Shown here: piece by piece, positions 30,204-38,098 of the stretch | Position numbering within the stretch: the stretch's first letter is position 1 | Layout: every line of letters begins with the position of its first letter | NCBI GenBank assembly: GCA_020849855.1 | Contig: JADZFO010000034.1 | Location: 83,557-147,556 of the forward strand | Direction: 5' to 3' | Source: a bacterium | Lineage (GTDB): Bacteria > 4484-113 > JAFGCY01 | DNA: 64,000 nt | The notes under the pieces: model-generated | Told to the model about the DNA's origin: nothing | Seen by the model: only the letters and a program-made list of their open reading frames with translations | Database searches by the model: none | Translations under genes and position numbers: made by a program

Positions 30204-32360
30204 ATGCGCAGCATCCCACTGCTGGCCGCGCTCGGCGCCGGCCTCGTCATCGCCAGTTCCTCCGCCACTGCCTATAGCCCTGCCGGGCTTGGCCCCCAGG
30301 GCGAGCTATTTGAGCGGGCCCTGGCACAGGCCGGCCTGACACCGGCGGATGCACGCTTTGACCTGCACGACCGCGCCTACTTCGGCGGCGATAAGTACCG
30401 CCTGCCCTTCTTCGACGGCCTCACCGAAGACCCCTGGAAGCTCAGCCCGCATGTGCGCAAACTCAGCGCTATGCTGGTTGAGAAGGCCGGCGATCCGGCC
30501 ACGGTGCTGATCAGCGCCCAGAGCCGGATCAGCGCTGGCGTGCGCCTTGGCCTCACCGGAGACGTGCTGGAGAAGTACAGCCAGCGTGTGACAGAGCTCG
30601 GCGCCGATAACCTGGCCGTGGCCCTCTCGGAGTACGAAGGCGTGCCTGTGGAGGCCTACCGCAACCTGCAGGGATACGACAGCCTGCCGCCCGCCATCCG
30701 AGACAACGCCGCCCTGCTGCTCTTCGTACTGCCGGATGTGCAGGAGTACCGCACCCGCGGGCTGACGCAGCCGATGCTGGATCTGGGGCTCAACCCGCTG
30801 GAGGTGCAGACCAAAGTGCTTGAGGCTGCCCGGGCTGAGGAAGAGGATGACGACCTGGGCAACCAGCTTGATACCACCCTGCTTATCGAGAAGCTGCTTG
30901 ACCACACGGACCAGCATCTGCTGAACACCGGCGCTACCCTGCTGGCCATTGCCGCCCAGCGTGTGCGGGACAACCTGGCAGCCGAGCAGGCCACGCTTCA
31001 GACCGCGCAGTGGGGCTACAGCGCCGATACCACCTTCGGCCGCATTGAGCTCAGCTCCAACAGCACGGAGGCCAGTGTGGATGTCCCCCTGGTACTGGCC
31101 ATCCATGGCTATGGCGACGACAACTTCCTGATGACGCCGGCCGCCAAGCGCGGCCTTGGCGAGGCTTACAACAACGCTGCCAGCGTGATCATCGACCTTG
31201 GCGGTAACGACAACTATGCCTCCACGGACGATGCCATCCACGGCTTCGGCGCCGGGGTCTTCGGCTATGGCTATGTCTATGACCTTGGCGGCGACGACAG
31301 CTATAAGTCCGGCTTCATTGGCCAGGGCAGCGGCATCTTTGGAACCGGACTGCTATACGACGCCTCCGGCAACGACAGCTACACCTCGGTTGCCTCCAGC
31401 CAGGGCTCAGGCCAGTACGGCAGCGGACTGCTGATCGACCTCGCCGGCAACGACACCTATAACTGCTTCCAGACCAGCCAGGGCTATGGCTACACGCGGG
31501 GCATCGGGCTGCTGCTCGACGCCAGCGGGGATGACCGCTACATCGCAAATGACAGCGACATCCGCTTCCCCGGCCCGCAGACTGCCGAGCACAACACCTC
31601 GATGAGCCAGGGCGTGGGCAACGGCCGGCGCGGCGATTACCTTGACGGCCACTCCTGGGCCGGCGGCGTCGGCATGCTGATCGACGGCGCCGGCAGCGAC
31701 AGCTACTCCTGCGGCGTTTTCGGCCAGGCCTGCAGCTACTGGTACGGCACCGGCATCCTCTGCGACAAGGGGCCCGGCAGCGACAGCTTCAGCGGCATCT
31801 GGTATGTCCAGGGCTCCGGGGCGCACTTCGGCCTGGCCTGCCTGCAGAACGAAGAGGGTGACGACCGCTATCTGGCCACTATGAACATGGCCCAGGGCGC
31901 GGGCCACGACTTCTCGCTGAGCTGGTTCGAGGACGCCAGCGGAAACGACAGCTACAGCGCGCCAAACCTCAGCCTTGGCGGCGCCAACGCCAACGGCCTG
32001 GGCTTCTTCTGGGACGCCGCCGGTAATGACACCTACCGCAGCAAGGGCGTCACCCTCGGCTGTGGCGGCGGGGTCGCCGCGCCCAGCCTGCGGCAGTTCA
32101 TGCTTAACCTGGGCGTCTTTGTCGATGGAGGCGGCAGCGACATCTACGAGGAAGAGCTGCCCCCGCCGGCCGCGGATGCAACCGGTTCAGCCCAGAACCA
32201 GAGCGGGACTGCCATCACTCCGCCTGGGGCAGGCCCCACTTACCGCCCCTGGGACTTCGCCGGCAACGGCCGGGCCTGGTCCAGGCCTGGCACCAGCATA
32301 GATACGGACGGAAAGCCAGTCTGCAGCCTGGAGTGGGGTGTTGGTATCGACGCCCCGTGA
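30204..32360 (+). CDS. Secreted protein with 11 D-x-x-G-[ND]-D-x-Y solenoid repeats
   Basis: 718 aa. Signal peptide (LLAALGAGLVIASSSATA, about 6-23), then a mostly helical region to about 290. From about 325 to 650 there are eleven imperfect repeats of roughly 20-35 residues, each with a core like YDASGNDSY, IDLAGNDTY or WDAAGNDTY preceded by G-x-G-hydrophobic and usually followed by a QGxG turn. Asp/Asn-Gly turns plus a small-residue strand suggest a calcium-binding or plain beta-solenoid, RTX-like in spirit but without GGxGxD nonapeptides. The C-terminal 65 residues are Pro/Gly-rich. Found outside the cytoplasm; function unknown. Confidence 0.8.
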   Translation: MRSIPLLAALGAGLVIASSSATAYSPAGLGPQGELFERALAQAGLTPADARFDLHDRAYFGGDKYRLPFFDGLTEDPWKLSPHVRKLSAMLVEKAGDPATVLISAQSRISAGVRLGLTGDVLEKYSQRVTELGADNLAVALSEYEGVPVEAYRNLQGYDSLPPAIRDNAALLLFVLPDVQEYRTRGLTQPMLDLGLNPLEVQTKVLEAARAEEEDDDLGNQLDTTLLIEKLLDHTDQHLLNTGATLLAIAAQRVRDNLAAEQATLQTAQWGYSADTTFGRIELSSNSTEASVDVPLVLAIHGYGDDNFLMTPAAKRGLGEAYNNAASVIIDLGGNDNYASTDDAIHGFGAGVFGYGYVYDLGGDDSYKSGFIGQGSGIFGTGLLYDASGNDSYTSVASSQGSGQYGSGLLIDLAGNDTYNCFQTSQGYGYTRGIGLLLDASGDDRYIANDSDIRFPGPQTAEHNTSMSQGVGNGRRGDYLDGHSWAGGVGMLIDGAGSDSYSCGVFGQACSYWYGTGILCDKGPGSDSFSGIWYVQGSGAHFGLACLQNEEGDDRYLATMNMAQGAGHDFSLSWFEDASGNDSYSAPNLSLGGANANGLGFFWDAAGNDTYRSKGVTLGCGGGVAAPSLRQFMLNLGVFVDGGGSDIYEEELPPPAADATGSAQNQSGTAITPPGAGPTYRPWDFAGNGRAWSRPGTSIDTDGKPVCSLEWGVGIDAP

Positions 32361-32502
32361 AAAACAAAGCCGGCTCGCCACTGCCAGATCTTTCAGGGCC
32401 TGTTTTGCCGCCGGCGGGTGAGCTGGCCGATTCAGCCCAGGATCTGGGCCTGCGAAGCAGGCCTGCCCGCGACAGAATGCTGGCGGTAAAGACCCGACTG
32501 GA

Positions 32503-33381
32503 TCACTCCGCTTCCAGGCGCCGGCGCGCCTCCTCCAGCTTGCCACGCTCCTCCTCGCTGAGTTTCGGATACTCCAGCTTCAGGCTGTCCAGCAGCGCGT
32601 CAATGACGTGCGCCACCGTCAGGCGCATGTACCACTTGCGGTCGGCAGGGATGACGTACCAGGGCGCGTGCTCAGTGCTTGTCCGCGTCAGCACGTCCTC
32701 GTAGGCCTCCATATAGGCATCCCAGTGCTGGCGCTCGTCGACATCCGCGGCGCGGAACTTCCAGTTCTTCTCCGGCTCATCAATGCGCGCCAGGAAGCGC
32801 TCATTCTGCTCCTTGCGGCTGACGTTCAGATAGAACTTCAGGATCAGCGTGCCCTGGTCGTACAGGTAGCGCTCAAAGTTGTTGATGTGCTCAAGGCGCT
32901 GCTGCCAGAGGCCATGCTGACCAGCCTCGGGCCTCGGGCTCCAGGGCGGCAGAAGCTGCGGGCCGAGGTACTGCGGGTGCACGCGCACGGCCAGCACTTC
33001 CTCGTAGTAGCTGCGGTTGAAGATGCCGATATGCCCGCGCGGCGGCAGCTCCTTTACACAGCGCCACAGAAAGTCATGCTCCAGTTCCTGCGGCGTCGGC
33101 GCCTTGAAGGAGGCCACCGAGCAGCCCATCGGGTTGACCCCGCTCATGACATGCTTGATGGTGCCGTCCTTGCCGGCGGCGTCGAGAGCCTGGAAGATCA
33201 GCAGCAGGCTGTACTGATTGCTGGCGTAGAGCCGCTCCTGGTGCTCGGCCAGCTGCTCAACCACGGCGCGCTGCAGCTCATCCGCCTGGTCGTCATCCAG
33301 CCCGCCCTGTTTGTCCGCCGGGTCCCAGTCCTTCAGGCGGACTTCAGTGCCCGGCCTGACGCGATACTTCTCCCAGAACAT
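32503..33381 (-). CDS. ppk2: Polyphosphate kinase 2 family phosphotransferase
   Basis: 292 aa. Walker A variant LDAAGKDGT (about 66-74), Walker B-like FNRSYYEEV (about 118-126) and an Arg-rich lid region are diagnostic of PPK2, which moves phosphate between polyphosphate and nucleoside di- or monophosphates. The RFLARIDEPEKNWKF stretch is typical of the single-domain class; the preferred nucleotide cannot be read. ATG 33381 is chosen: TATCCT ends 6 bases upstream and the extension to 33456 is composed of a palindromic repeat. C-terminal 25 residues are charged helix. Confidence 0.93.
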   Translation of the reverse strand: MFWEKYRVRPGTEVRLKDWDPADKQGGLDDDQADELQRAVVEQLAEHQERLYASNQYSLLLIFQALDAAGKDGTIKHVMSGVNPMGCSVASFKAPTPQELEHDFLWRCVKELPPRGHIGIFNRSYYEEVLAVRVHPQYLGPQLLPPWSPRPEAGQHGLWQQRLEHINNFERYLYDQGTLILKFYLNVSRKEQNERFLARIDEPEKNWKFRAADVDERQHWDAYMEAYEDVLTRTSTEHAPWYVIPADRKWYMRLTVAHVIDALLDSLKLEYPKLSEEERGKLEEARRRLEAE

Positions 33382-33387
33382 GGGATG

Positions 33388-33393
33388 AGGATA
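33388..33393 (-). promoter_or_regulatory. -10 box of ppk2, leaderless
   Basis: TATCCT on the minus strand, 6 bases before ATG 33381. Confidence 0.5.
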
Positions 33394-33405
33394 GCGGATG
33401 GCGCA

Positions 33406-33461
33406 GTAGGGTGCACGCGTGCGTGCACCATCCGGAAGGTGCAGGCAGGCCTGCACCCTAC
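33406..33461. repeat. Inverted pair of GTAGGGTGCA palindromes
   Basis: A copy running from GTAGGGTGCA to TGCACC (33406-33429) faces a second copy on the other strand (33438-33461, ending TGCACCCTAC), 8 bases apart. Each is itself a near-palindrome. The pair sits between the thiolase stop (33465) and the ppk2 promoter, so it may act as a bidirectional barrier. Related units occur at 50671-51852. Confidence 0.8.
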
Positions 33462-33464
33462 AAG

Positions 33465-34643
33465 CTAGGCCGGAACCTCGATCAGCACCGCGTCGCCCTG
33501 GCCGGAGCCCGAGCAGATGCAGGCGATGCCGAGGCCGCCGCCGCGGCGGCGCAGCTCATAGGCCAGGGTGGTGATGATGCGCGCGCCGCTCATGCCGATC
33601 GGATGGCCGAAGGCCACGGCGCCGCCGTTGACGTTGACCTTCTCGAGGTCCCAGTTCAGCACCTTGCCGCAGGCCAGTGCCACGGCCGCGAAGGCCTCGT
33701 TGCACTCGATCAGCGCGATATCGGAAAGGCTGATGTTCTGCTGGTCCAGCAGCTTCTCCACAGCATATGCCGGAGCCACCGGGAACTGGTAGGGCTTCAT
33801 CGCCACATGAGCCTCGCCGCGGATATAGGCCAGGGGCTTCGCGCCCAGGGCGCCGGCGCGCTCCTCGCTGGCAAGCAGCAGGGCGCAGGCGCCGTCGTTC
33901 ACGCTAGGCGCGTTGCCCGCAGTGATGATCTGCGTGCCCAGCACCGGCTTCAGCGCCGCCAGGCCCTCGGCTGTCGTGCCCGGCCGCGGCTGCTCATCCT
34001 TGTCAAAGATCACCGGCTCACCCTTGCGCTGTGGAATCGGGAAGCCTGTGATCTCCTCGGCCAGACGCCCGGCCTCCTGCGCCGCCTGGGCGCGCTGCTG
34101 GCTCATGGCCGCGAACTCGTCGCAGGCCTCGCGGCTGAGGCCGTACTCATTGCTGATCGTCTGGCCGTGGTTAGCCATGTGCACGTTCTCAAAGGAGCAC
34201 CACAGGCCATCGTGGATCATCAGGTCGGTCATCTCGCTGTTGCCCATGCGCAGGCCCCAGCGGGCACCCAGGGAGGCGTAGGGAGCCCGGGACATGCTCT
34301 CCATGCCGCCGGCGATGATCAGCTCAGCGTCCGTGCCCTGGATCATCAGATCGGCCAGGGTCACTGCCCGCAGGCCCGACGCGCAGACCTTGTTGATGGT
34401 CAGGCTGGGGGTGGTCTCGGGCAGGCCGCCGCGGATCAGGGCCTGGCGGCTGGGGATCTGCCCCGCCCCGGCGGTCAGCACCATGCCCATGATCACGTCA
34501 TCCACGGTCGCGCCGTCAATGCCGTTGCGGTTCACGAGGGTCTTGATGCAGTGGGCGCCGAGATCGGCGGCCGGGATGTCCTTGAGGCTGCCGCCAAAGC
34601 TGCCGATGGCGGTACGGGTGGCGTCGAGGATCACGGTGGCCAT
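33465..34643 (-). CDS. Acetyl-CoA C-acetyltransferase (thiolase)
   Basis: 392 aa, the standard biosynthetic-type length. Nucleophile Cys87 in NKVCASG; the His motif is GHPIGMSGAR (about 346-355); the second Cys is in CSGSGQGDA near the end, where CxGGGxG is usual. Catalyses condensation or cleavage of acetoacetyl-CoA, in ketone-body, butanoate, PHB or fatty-acid metabolism; no partner gene nearby fixes the pathway. GGAGA precedes ATG 34643 by 6 bases. Confidence 0.96.
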   Translation of the reverse strand: MATVILDATRTAIGSFGGSLKDIPAADLGAHCIKTLVNRNGIDGATVDDVIMGMVLTAGAGQIPSRQALIRGGLPETTPSLTINKVCASGLRAVTLADLMIQGTDAELIIAGGMESMSRAPYASLGARWGLRMGNSEMTDLMIHDGLWCSFENVHMANHGQTISNEYGLSREACDEFAAMSQQRAQAAQEAGRLAEEITGFPIPQRKGEPVIFDKDEQPRPGTTAEGLAALKPVLGTQIITAGNAPSVNDGACALLLASEERAGALGAKPLAYIRGEAHVAMKPYQFPVAPAYAVEKLLDQQNISLSDIALIECNEAFAAVALACGKVLNWDLEKVNVNGGAVAFGHPIGMSGARIITTLAYELRRRGGGLGIACICSGSGQGDAVLIEVPA

Positions 34644-34752
34644 TGGATGTCTCCTGCTTGTTCGGTGTAGCCTGGCCGCGCGGGCCGCCGGAAGCTGATA
34701 CCCCGGCGGCGGGAATTATAGCTTCCGACAGGTGCATGAAAGGGCCCCGCTG

Positions 34753-35313
34753 CTAAGGGATGGGCCGCATGTCCTCCAGCCCGATGCTGTTGGCGGGGTC
34801 GATCGGATTGCTGTAAACGCCAATGTCGTAGACGTAGCAAAGGTGCGTCTTGTAGATGTTCAGGTAGGTATGCAGGTCTGCCGAGACATAGTTCGCCTGG
34901 TACTCAAACTCATCACCTGCTGGCCAGACCGGTCCCGGGCCGGGGGCCCGCCAGAGTGCTGTGCGGTCTGTTACGCAGATCTGATAGCCCAGGGGTCGCA
35001 GTGAATCGTCAATGTGCTGCAGCAGCTCCGGCCAGCTCTGATCGGATTTGAAGATCAGGTAATAGCGGTCCTGCGGAAAAGGGTCCGTCATGTCCGGCGG
35101 GCTGTGCCCGCAGTTTGAAGTCCAGCCACAGGTTGTACCAATATCCCAGCTCTTCCCGAAGCTGAATGCGACGGCATCACCTGGCGCGCTGAGCTCGGGC
35201 AGGGGCCAGCCGGCCGGGTACTGAAGCTTCTTCCTGCCGCTGAAGAACACCAGGAGCGCGCCCGCAATGCAGACACAGCTCAGCAGTATGAACATAAGAA
35301 GAGCTCTGGGCAT
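34753..35313 (-). CDS. Membrane-anchored protein of unknown function
   Basis: 186 aa. An N-terminal hydrophobic helix (LLMFILLSCVCIAGALLVFF, about 4-23) serves as anchor or uncleaved signal; the rest is extracytoplasmic and holds five Cys (e.g. CGWTSNCG), perhaps disulfide-bonded. No family recognised. ATG 35313 is preferred to TTG 35328 because it opens directly with the anchor. Lies 109 bases upstream of the thiolase on the same strand, in a separate unit. Confidence 0.6.
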   Translation of the reverse strand: MPRALLMFILLSCVCIAGALLVFFSGRKKLQYPAGWPLPELSAPGDAVAFSFGKSWDIGTTCGWTSNCGHSPPDMTDPFPQDRYYLIFKSDQSWPELLQHIDDSLRPLGYQICVTDRTALWRAPGPGPVWPAGDEFEYQANYVSADLHTYLNIYKTHLCYVYDIGVYSNPIDPANSIGLEDMRPIP

Positions 35314-35396
35314 GCGACAGCTTATCAAACAGCATGCATATCTGCATGCTCAGTCAAGGATTGAGCAGCCTGGCCAGGCACAAGGCAAGCAGTCCC

Positions 35397-35402
35397 TATA
35401 AT
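35397..35402 (+). promoter_or_regulatory. -10 box, start at TTG 35412
   Basis: TATAAT, 9 bases before the TTG. No Shine-Dalgarno. Confidence 0.5.
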
Positions 35403-35411
35403 CCTCCCACC

Positions 35412-36287
35412 TTGTCCCGCTTCAGAGAAACAGAACACCCCGCCCGCCGCAGCACGCGCTTCCACTGGGCCGCCGGACTGCACCCGGGCCACTGGGTCGT
35501 GGGCGGCGGCATGTGGCTGGCCGCGCTGCTGCTTGGCGCCACCACGCCCTTCGTGGGGCCAAAGGCCGAAGCCCTGGCCACCATGGTCGGCTTCATCAGC
35601 CTAGCCGCGCTGGGCTGGAGCGGTATCTGGCTGCTGGTCATGCCCAGCCTGCCACGCTTTCGCCGGGCCGTCGACGCCAGACTGGGCGAGAAGTACGCCG
35701 GCGACTTCAGCTATCAGATCAGCGAGCTGCGCAGCCGCATCGACCGCAGCCTCAGCGGCGAAGTGCAGGACATTGTGCGCCTGCGCGACAGGGCCCGCGA
35801 TATCCTCGACCGCAAGGGCGGCGACTTCGACGTCTTCGCCCGGGAGAACCTGGCCAAGCTGGACACCCTGGCGATCCAGTACCTGCGCATGCTGGTCGCC
35901 CTGACCGAGTACGACCAGTATGTCAGCCTGGTCAACCCCGAGTCGATACTGGAGCACCTCGAGCAGGCCCGGGCCGAAGAGGCCAGCGCCAGCGGCGCCG
36001 CGGCCGAAGCGCGGGCCAAGACCGTGCAGCTGCTGGAGAGCCGCCTGCTTCGCTACCGCAAGGCCAGTGAGCAGATTGAGCTGCTCAAGGCGCAGATCAA
36101 GAACGTCGAGGCGACCATGAAGCTGCTGGTCGACCAGGCCATGACCGCCCAGGACGCCCAGAGCGTGCGCCAGGACATCGATGAAGTGCTGGCCAACATC
36201 GAGAGCAGCGAAGTGCTGAACCAGGAGCTCAGCGCGCTTAACGAGCTGGACGCGGACCTCAGCCAGCGGCTTAGAAACCGCCAGTAA
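35412..36287 (+). CDS. Two-span membrane protein with long coiled coil
   Basis: 291 aa. Two hydrophobic helices (about 27-46 and 50-71, GGGMWLAALLLGA and ISLAALGWSGIWLLV) are followed by 215 mostly charged residues with heptad-like Leu/Ile/Ala spacing, predicted cytoplasmic coiled coil. The fold recalls the C-terminal part of kinase-associated or TelA-like helical proteins, but no family is assigned. TTG 35412 chosen from the TATAAT; the open frame to 35334 has no coding look. A DUF4236 gene follows 18 bases later. Confidence 0.65.
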   Translation: MSRFRETEHPARRSTRFHWAAGLHPGHWVVGGGMWLAALLLGATTPFVGPKAEALATMVGFISLAALGWSGIWLLVMPSLPRFRRAVDARLGEKYAGDFSYQISELRSRIDRSLSGEVQDIVRLRDRARDILDRKGGDFDVFARENLAKLDTLAIQYLRMLVALTEYDQYVSLVNPESILEHLEQARAEEASASGAAAEARAKTVQLLESRLLRYRKASEQIELLKAQIKNVEATMKLLVDQAMTAQDAQSVRQDIDEVLANIESSEVLNQELSALNELDADLSQRLRNRQ

Positions 36288-36293
36288 CCGCGC

Positions 36294-36299
36294 TACTAT
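36294..36299 (+). promoter_or_regulatory. -10 box, leaderless start at ATG 36306
   Basis: TACTAT ending 6 bases before the ATG; it starts 6 bases after the previous stop codon, so the gene can be expressed separately. Confidence 0.5.
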
Positions 36300-36305
36300 T
36301 TAGGC

Positions 36306-37505
36306 ATGGGATTCCGCTTCCGGCGCAGCATTACCGTGGTCAAGGGTGTGCGCATAAACCTCAGCACCACTGGCGCATCGCTTTCGGTCGGTCCGAAGGG
36401 CAGCACCATCAACATCGGCAAGCGCGGGGTGCGCACCACCCAGGACCTGCCGGGCAGCGGCGGATATTACACCGATGAACACTCCTGGGGCGAGATTGGC
36501 TCCGTGCTGGGCGGCAAGGGAAAGAAGAGTGCCGGCCCCAGCCCCGGCCGCCAGCCTTCCGGCCGTGCAGCCCACCCTGCCCGGGGCCGCAAGGCTCCCG
36601 CGGTGCAGGGCGCCGTCATCACCTCACGCGTGGGCAAGGGGGAAGTCGGCGAGGATGCCAACCCGCTGTACATTGCCCCCGGTGTGCGTCTGGAGCTCGG
36701 CTTCCTGCAGCGCCTCAGCGCCCCGGCCCAGGATGAAGCCCTGCTGGACGGCTTGAAGCTGCTGCTCAGCGAGGACCAGCGCGCCGCCTTCGAGAAGTTC
36801 ATCCAGGCCACGGCAAGCCCCGACGGCTGCTTCATGGCCGGTATCTGCGCCCTGCAGTTTGGTATCTACACAGACGCTGTCGGCCACCTGAGCAACGCGC
36901 TCAAACGCTCCGGCGAACTGGGAGCCACCCTGCGCGCCTACCGAGTCGACTGCTGGGTCAGCTTCCAGCTCAGCGGCGAGATCATTGCCTATGTTCGCTG
37001 CGATGTTTATGGCGCCATGCTCGCACTCGCCGAGGCGCAGCAGCGCCTGGGGAATCTGGACGACGCGCGCGCCACCCTGCGCGAGCTGCTGCGCCATGCC
37101 CCCGGCGACATCCTCGCGCGCCTGAGCCTGGCCGAGCTGATTGCCGACGAGGAGCTGGAGGATGAAGCCGCGGCGCAGGAACTGGCCGCCCTGGGCGCTG
37201 GCGTGGAGAACGAGAGCGAGCTGCACTGCGCGCTGCTGCTGTATCAGGGCCGGGCGCTGGCCCGGCTGAGCATGTTTGACGGCGCCAAGGCCGCGCTGAC
37301 CAGTGCGCTGAGCAAGCGCAAGGATCGCGACAAGGAGCTGCTGCGGGCGATCCGCTACGAGCGCGCCCTCGTGCACGAGGCGATGGGTGAGCGCAAGGCT
37401 GCCAAGGCCGACCTCGAGCGGATCTACAGCGAAGACCCGGACTATGAGGATGTAGCCCTGCGGCTTGAAAAGCCCGCCCCTGCGCCCAAATCCCGCCTGC
37501 TTTAG
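36306..37505 (+). CDS. DUF4236 domain fused to TPR-like repeats
   Basis: 399 aa. The first 55 residues match DUF4236 (MGFRFRRSI, RINLSTTGASLSVGPKG, GKRGVRTT), a small beta domain of unknown function common in stand-alone proteins. A Pro/Arg-rich basic linker follows (about 75-105). Residues about 130-395 contain helix pairs with TPR-like spacing (YTDAVGHLSNAL, LGNLDDARATLRELL, MGERKAAKADLERIY). Likely cytoplasmic. Its last 4 bases overlap the convergent DHFR-like gene. Confidence 0.8.
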   Translation: MGFRFRRSITVVKGVRINLSTTGASLSVGPKGSTINIGKRGVRTTQDLPGSGGYYTDEHSWGEIGSVLGGKGKKSAGPSPGRQPSGRAAHPARGRKAPAVQGAVITSRVGKGEVGEDANPLYIAPGVRLELGFLQRLSAPAQDEALLDGLKLLLSEDQRAAFEKFIQATASPDGCFMAGICALQFGIYTDAVGHLSNALKRSGELGATLRAYRVDCWVSFQLSGEIIAYVRCDVYGAMLALAEAQQRLGNLDDARATLRELLRHAPGDILARLSLAELIADEELEDEAAAQELAALGAGVENESELHCALLLYQGRALARLSMFDGAKAALTSALSKRKDRDKELLRAIRYERALVHEAMGERKAAKADLERIYSEDPDYEDVALRLEKPAPAPKSRLL

Positions 37506-38032
37506 GCCGGCTGGTAGCGCAGCTCTGTTACGCCAGTATGCCAGCTCTCGCTATGCAGCAGCCGGAGCGCCTGTTCAGGGCCGCTGCCGGGCCAAAGTGG
37601 CAGGCCGTTGCCAAGCAGGACTGGAATGACAAAGATACGGTAGAGATCAATCTGCCCGGCGGCGCTGAACTGCCTTGCTACATCCCCGCCTCCGATCAGC
37701 CAGACGTCTGAGGCGCCCGCGGATGCCCGGGCCTGGCTGGCCAGCTCGGGCACAGGCAGGTTCACATAATGCACAGGCTGCTGCGTCACCGGCCCGGGTC
37801 CCTGGCGGGTAAGCACAAAGCTCGGCTTGCCGGGCGCCCCTGTGCCGCCATAGGCCATTGAGTGCTCCCAGGTCCGGCGGCCCATGATTGAGGCGCCTAC
37901 GCCTCGGACAAACTCGGCGTAGCCATAGTCCGTGCCCTGGTCATTGAAAGGGTCCAGCCAGTCCACGGCGCCGTCAGGCCGGGCGATGTAGCCATCCAGG
38001 CTGACAGCGATGTAAAGCACGATCCTGCCCAT
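37502..38032 (-). CDS. Dihydrofolate reductase-like (RibD C-terminal) protein
   Basis: 176 aa. The start MGRIVLYIAVSLDGYIA followed by an acidic D/W motif, MGRRTWE and WLIGGGDVARQF (the NADPH-binding GG) matches the DHFR/RibD-C family of uncharacterised reductases, such as YwjB/YyaP-type proteins. True DHFR function is uncertain: such proteins often lack the folate-binding Asp. ATG 38032 has TAGTAT 6 bases upstream. Tail-to-tail overlap with the DUF4236 gene. Confidence 0.88.
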   Translation of the reverse strand: MGRIVLYIAVSLDGYIARPDGAVDWLDPFNDQGTDYGYAEFVRGVGASIMGRRTWEHSMAYGGTGAPGKPSFVLTRQGPGPVTQQPVHYVNLPVPELASQARASAGASDVWLIGGGDVARQFSAAGQIDLYRIFVIPVLLGNGLPLWPGSGPEQALRLLHSESWHTGVTELRYQPA

Positions 38033-38038
38033 TCACCA

Positions 38039-38044
38039 ATACTA
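38039..38044 (-). promoter_or_regulatory. -10 box, leaderless start at ATG 38032
   Basis: TAGTAT on the minus strand, 6 bases before the ATG of the DHFR-like gene. Confidence 0.45.
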
Positions 38045-38098
38045 GAGGCAGGTACATCGACATGCGGGGCAGACGCCGCTGGTTCCCTCGCCGCAGGC

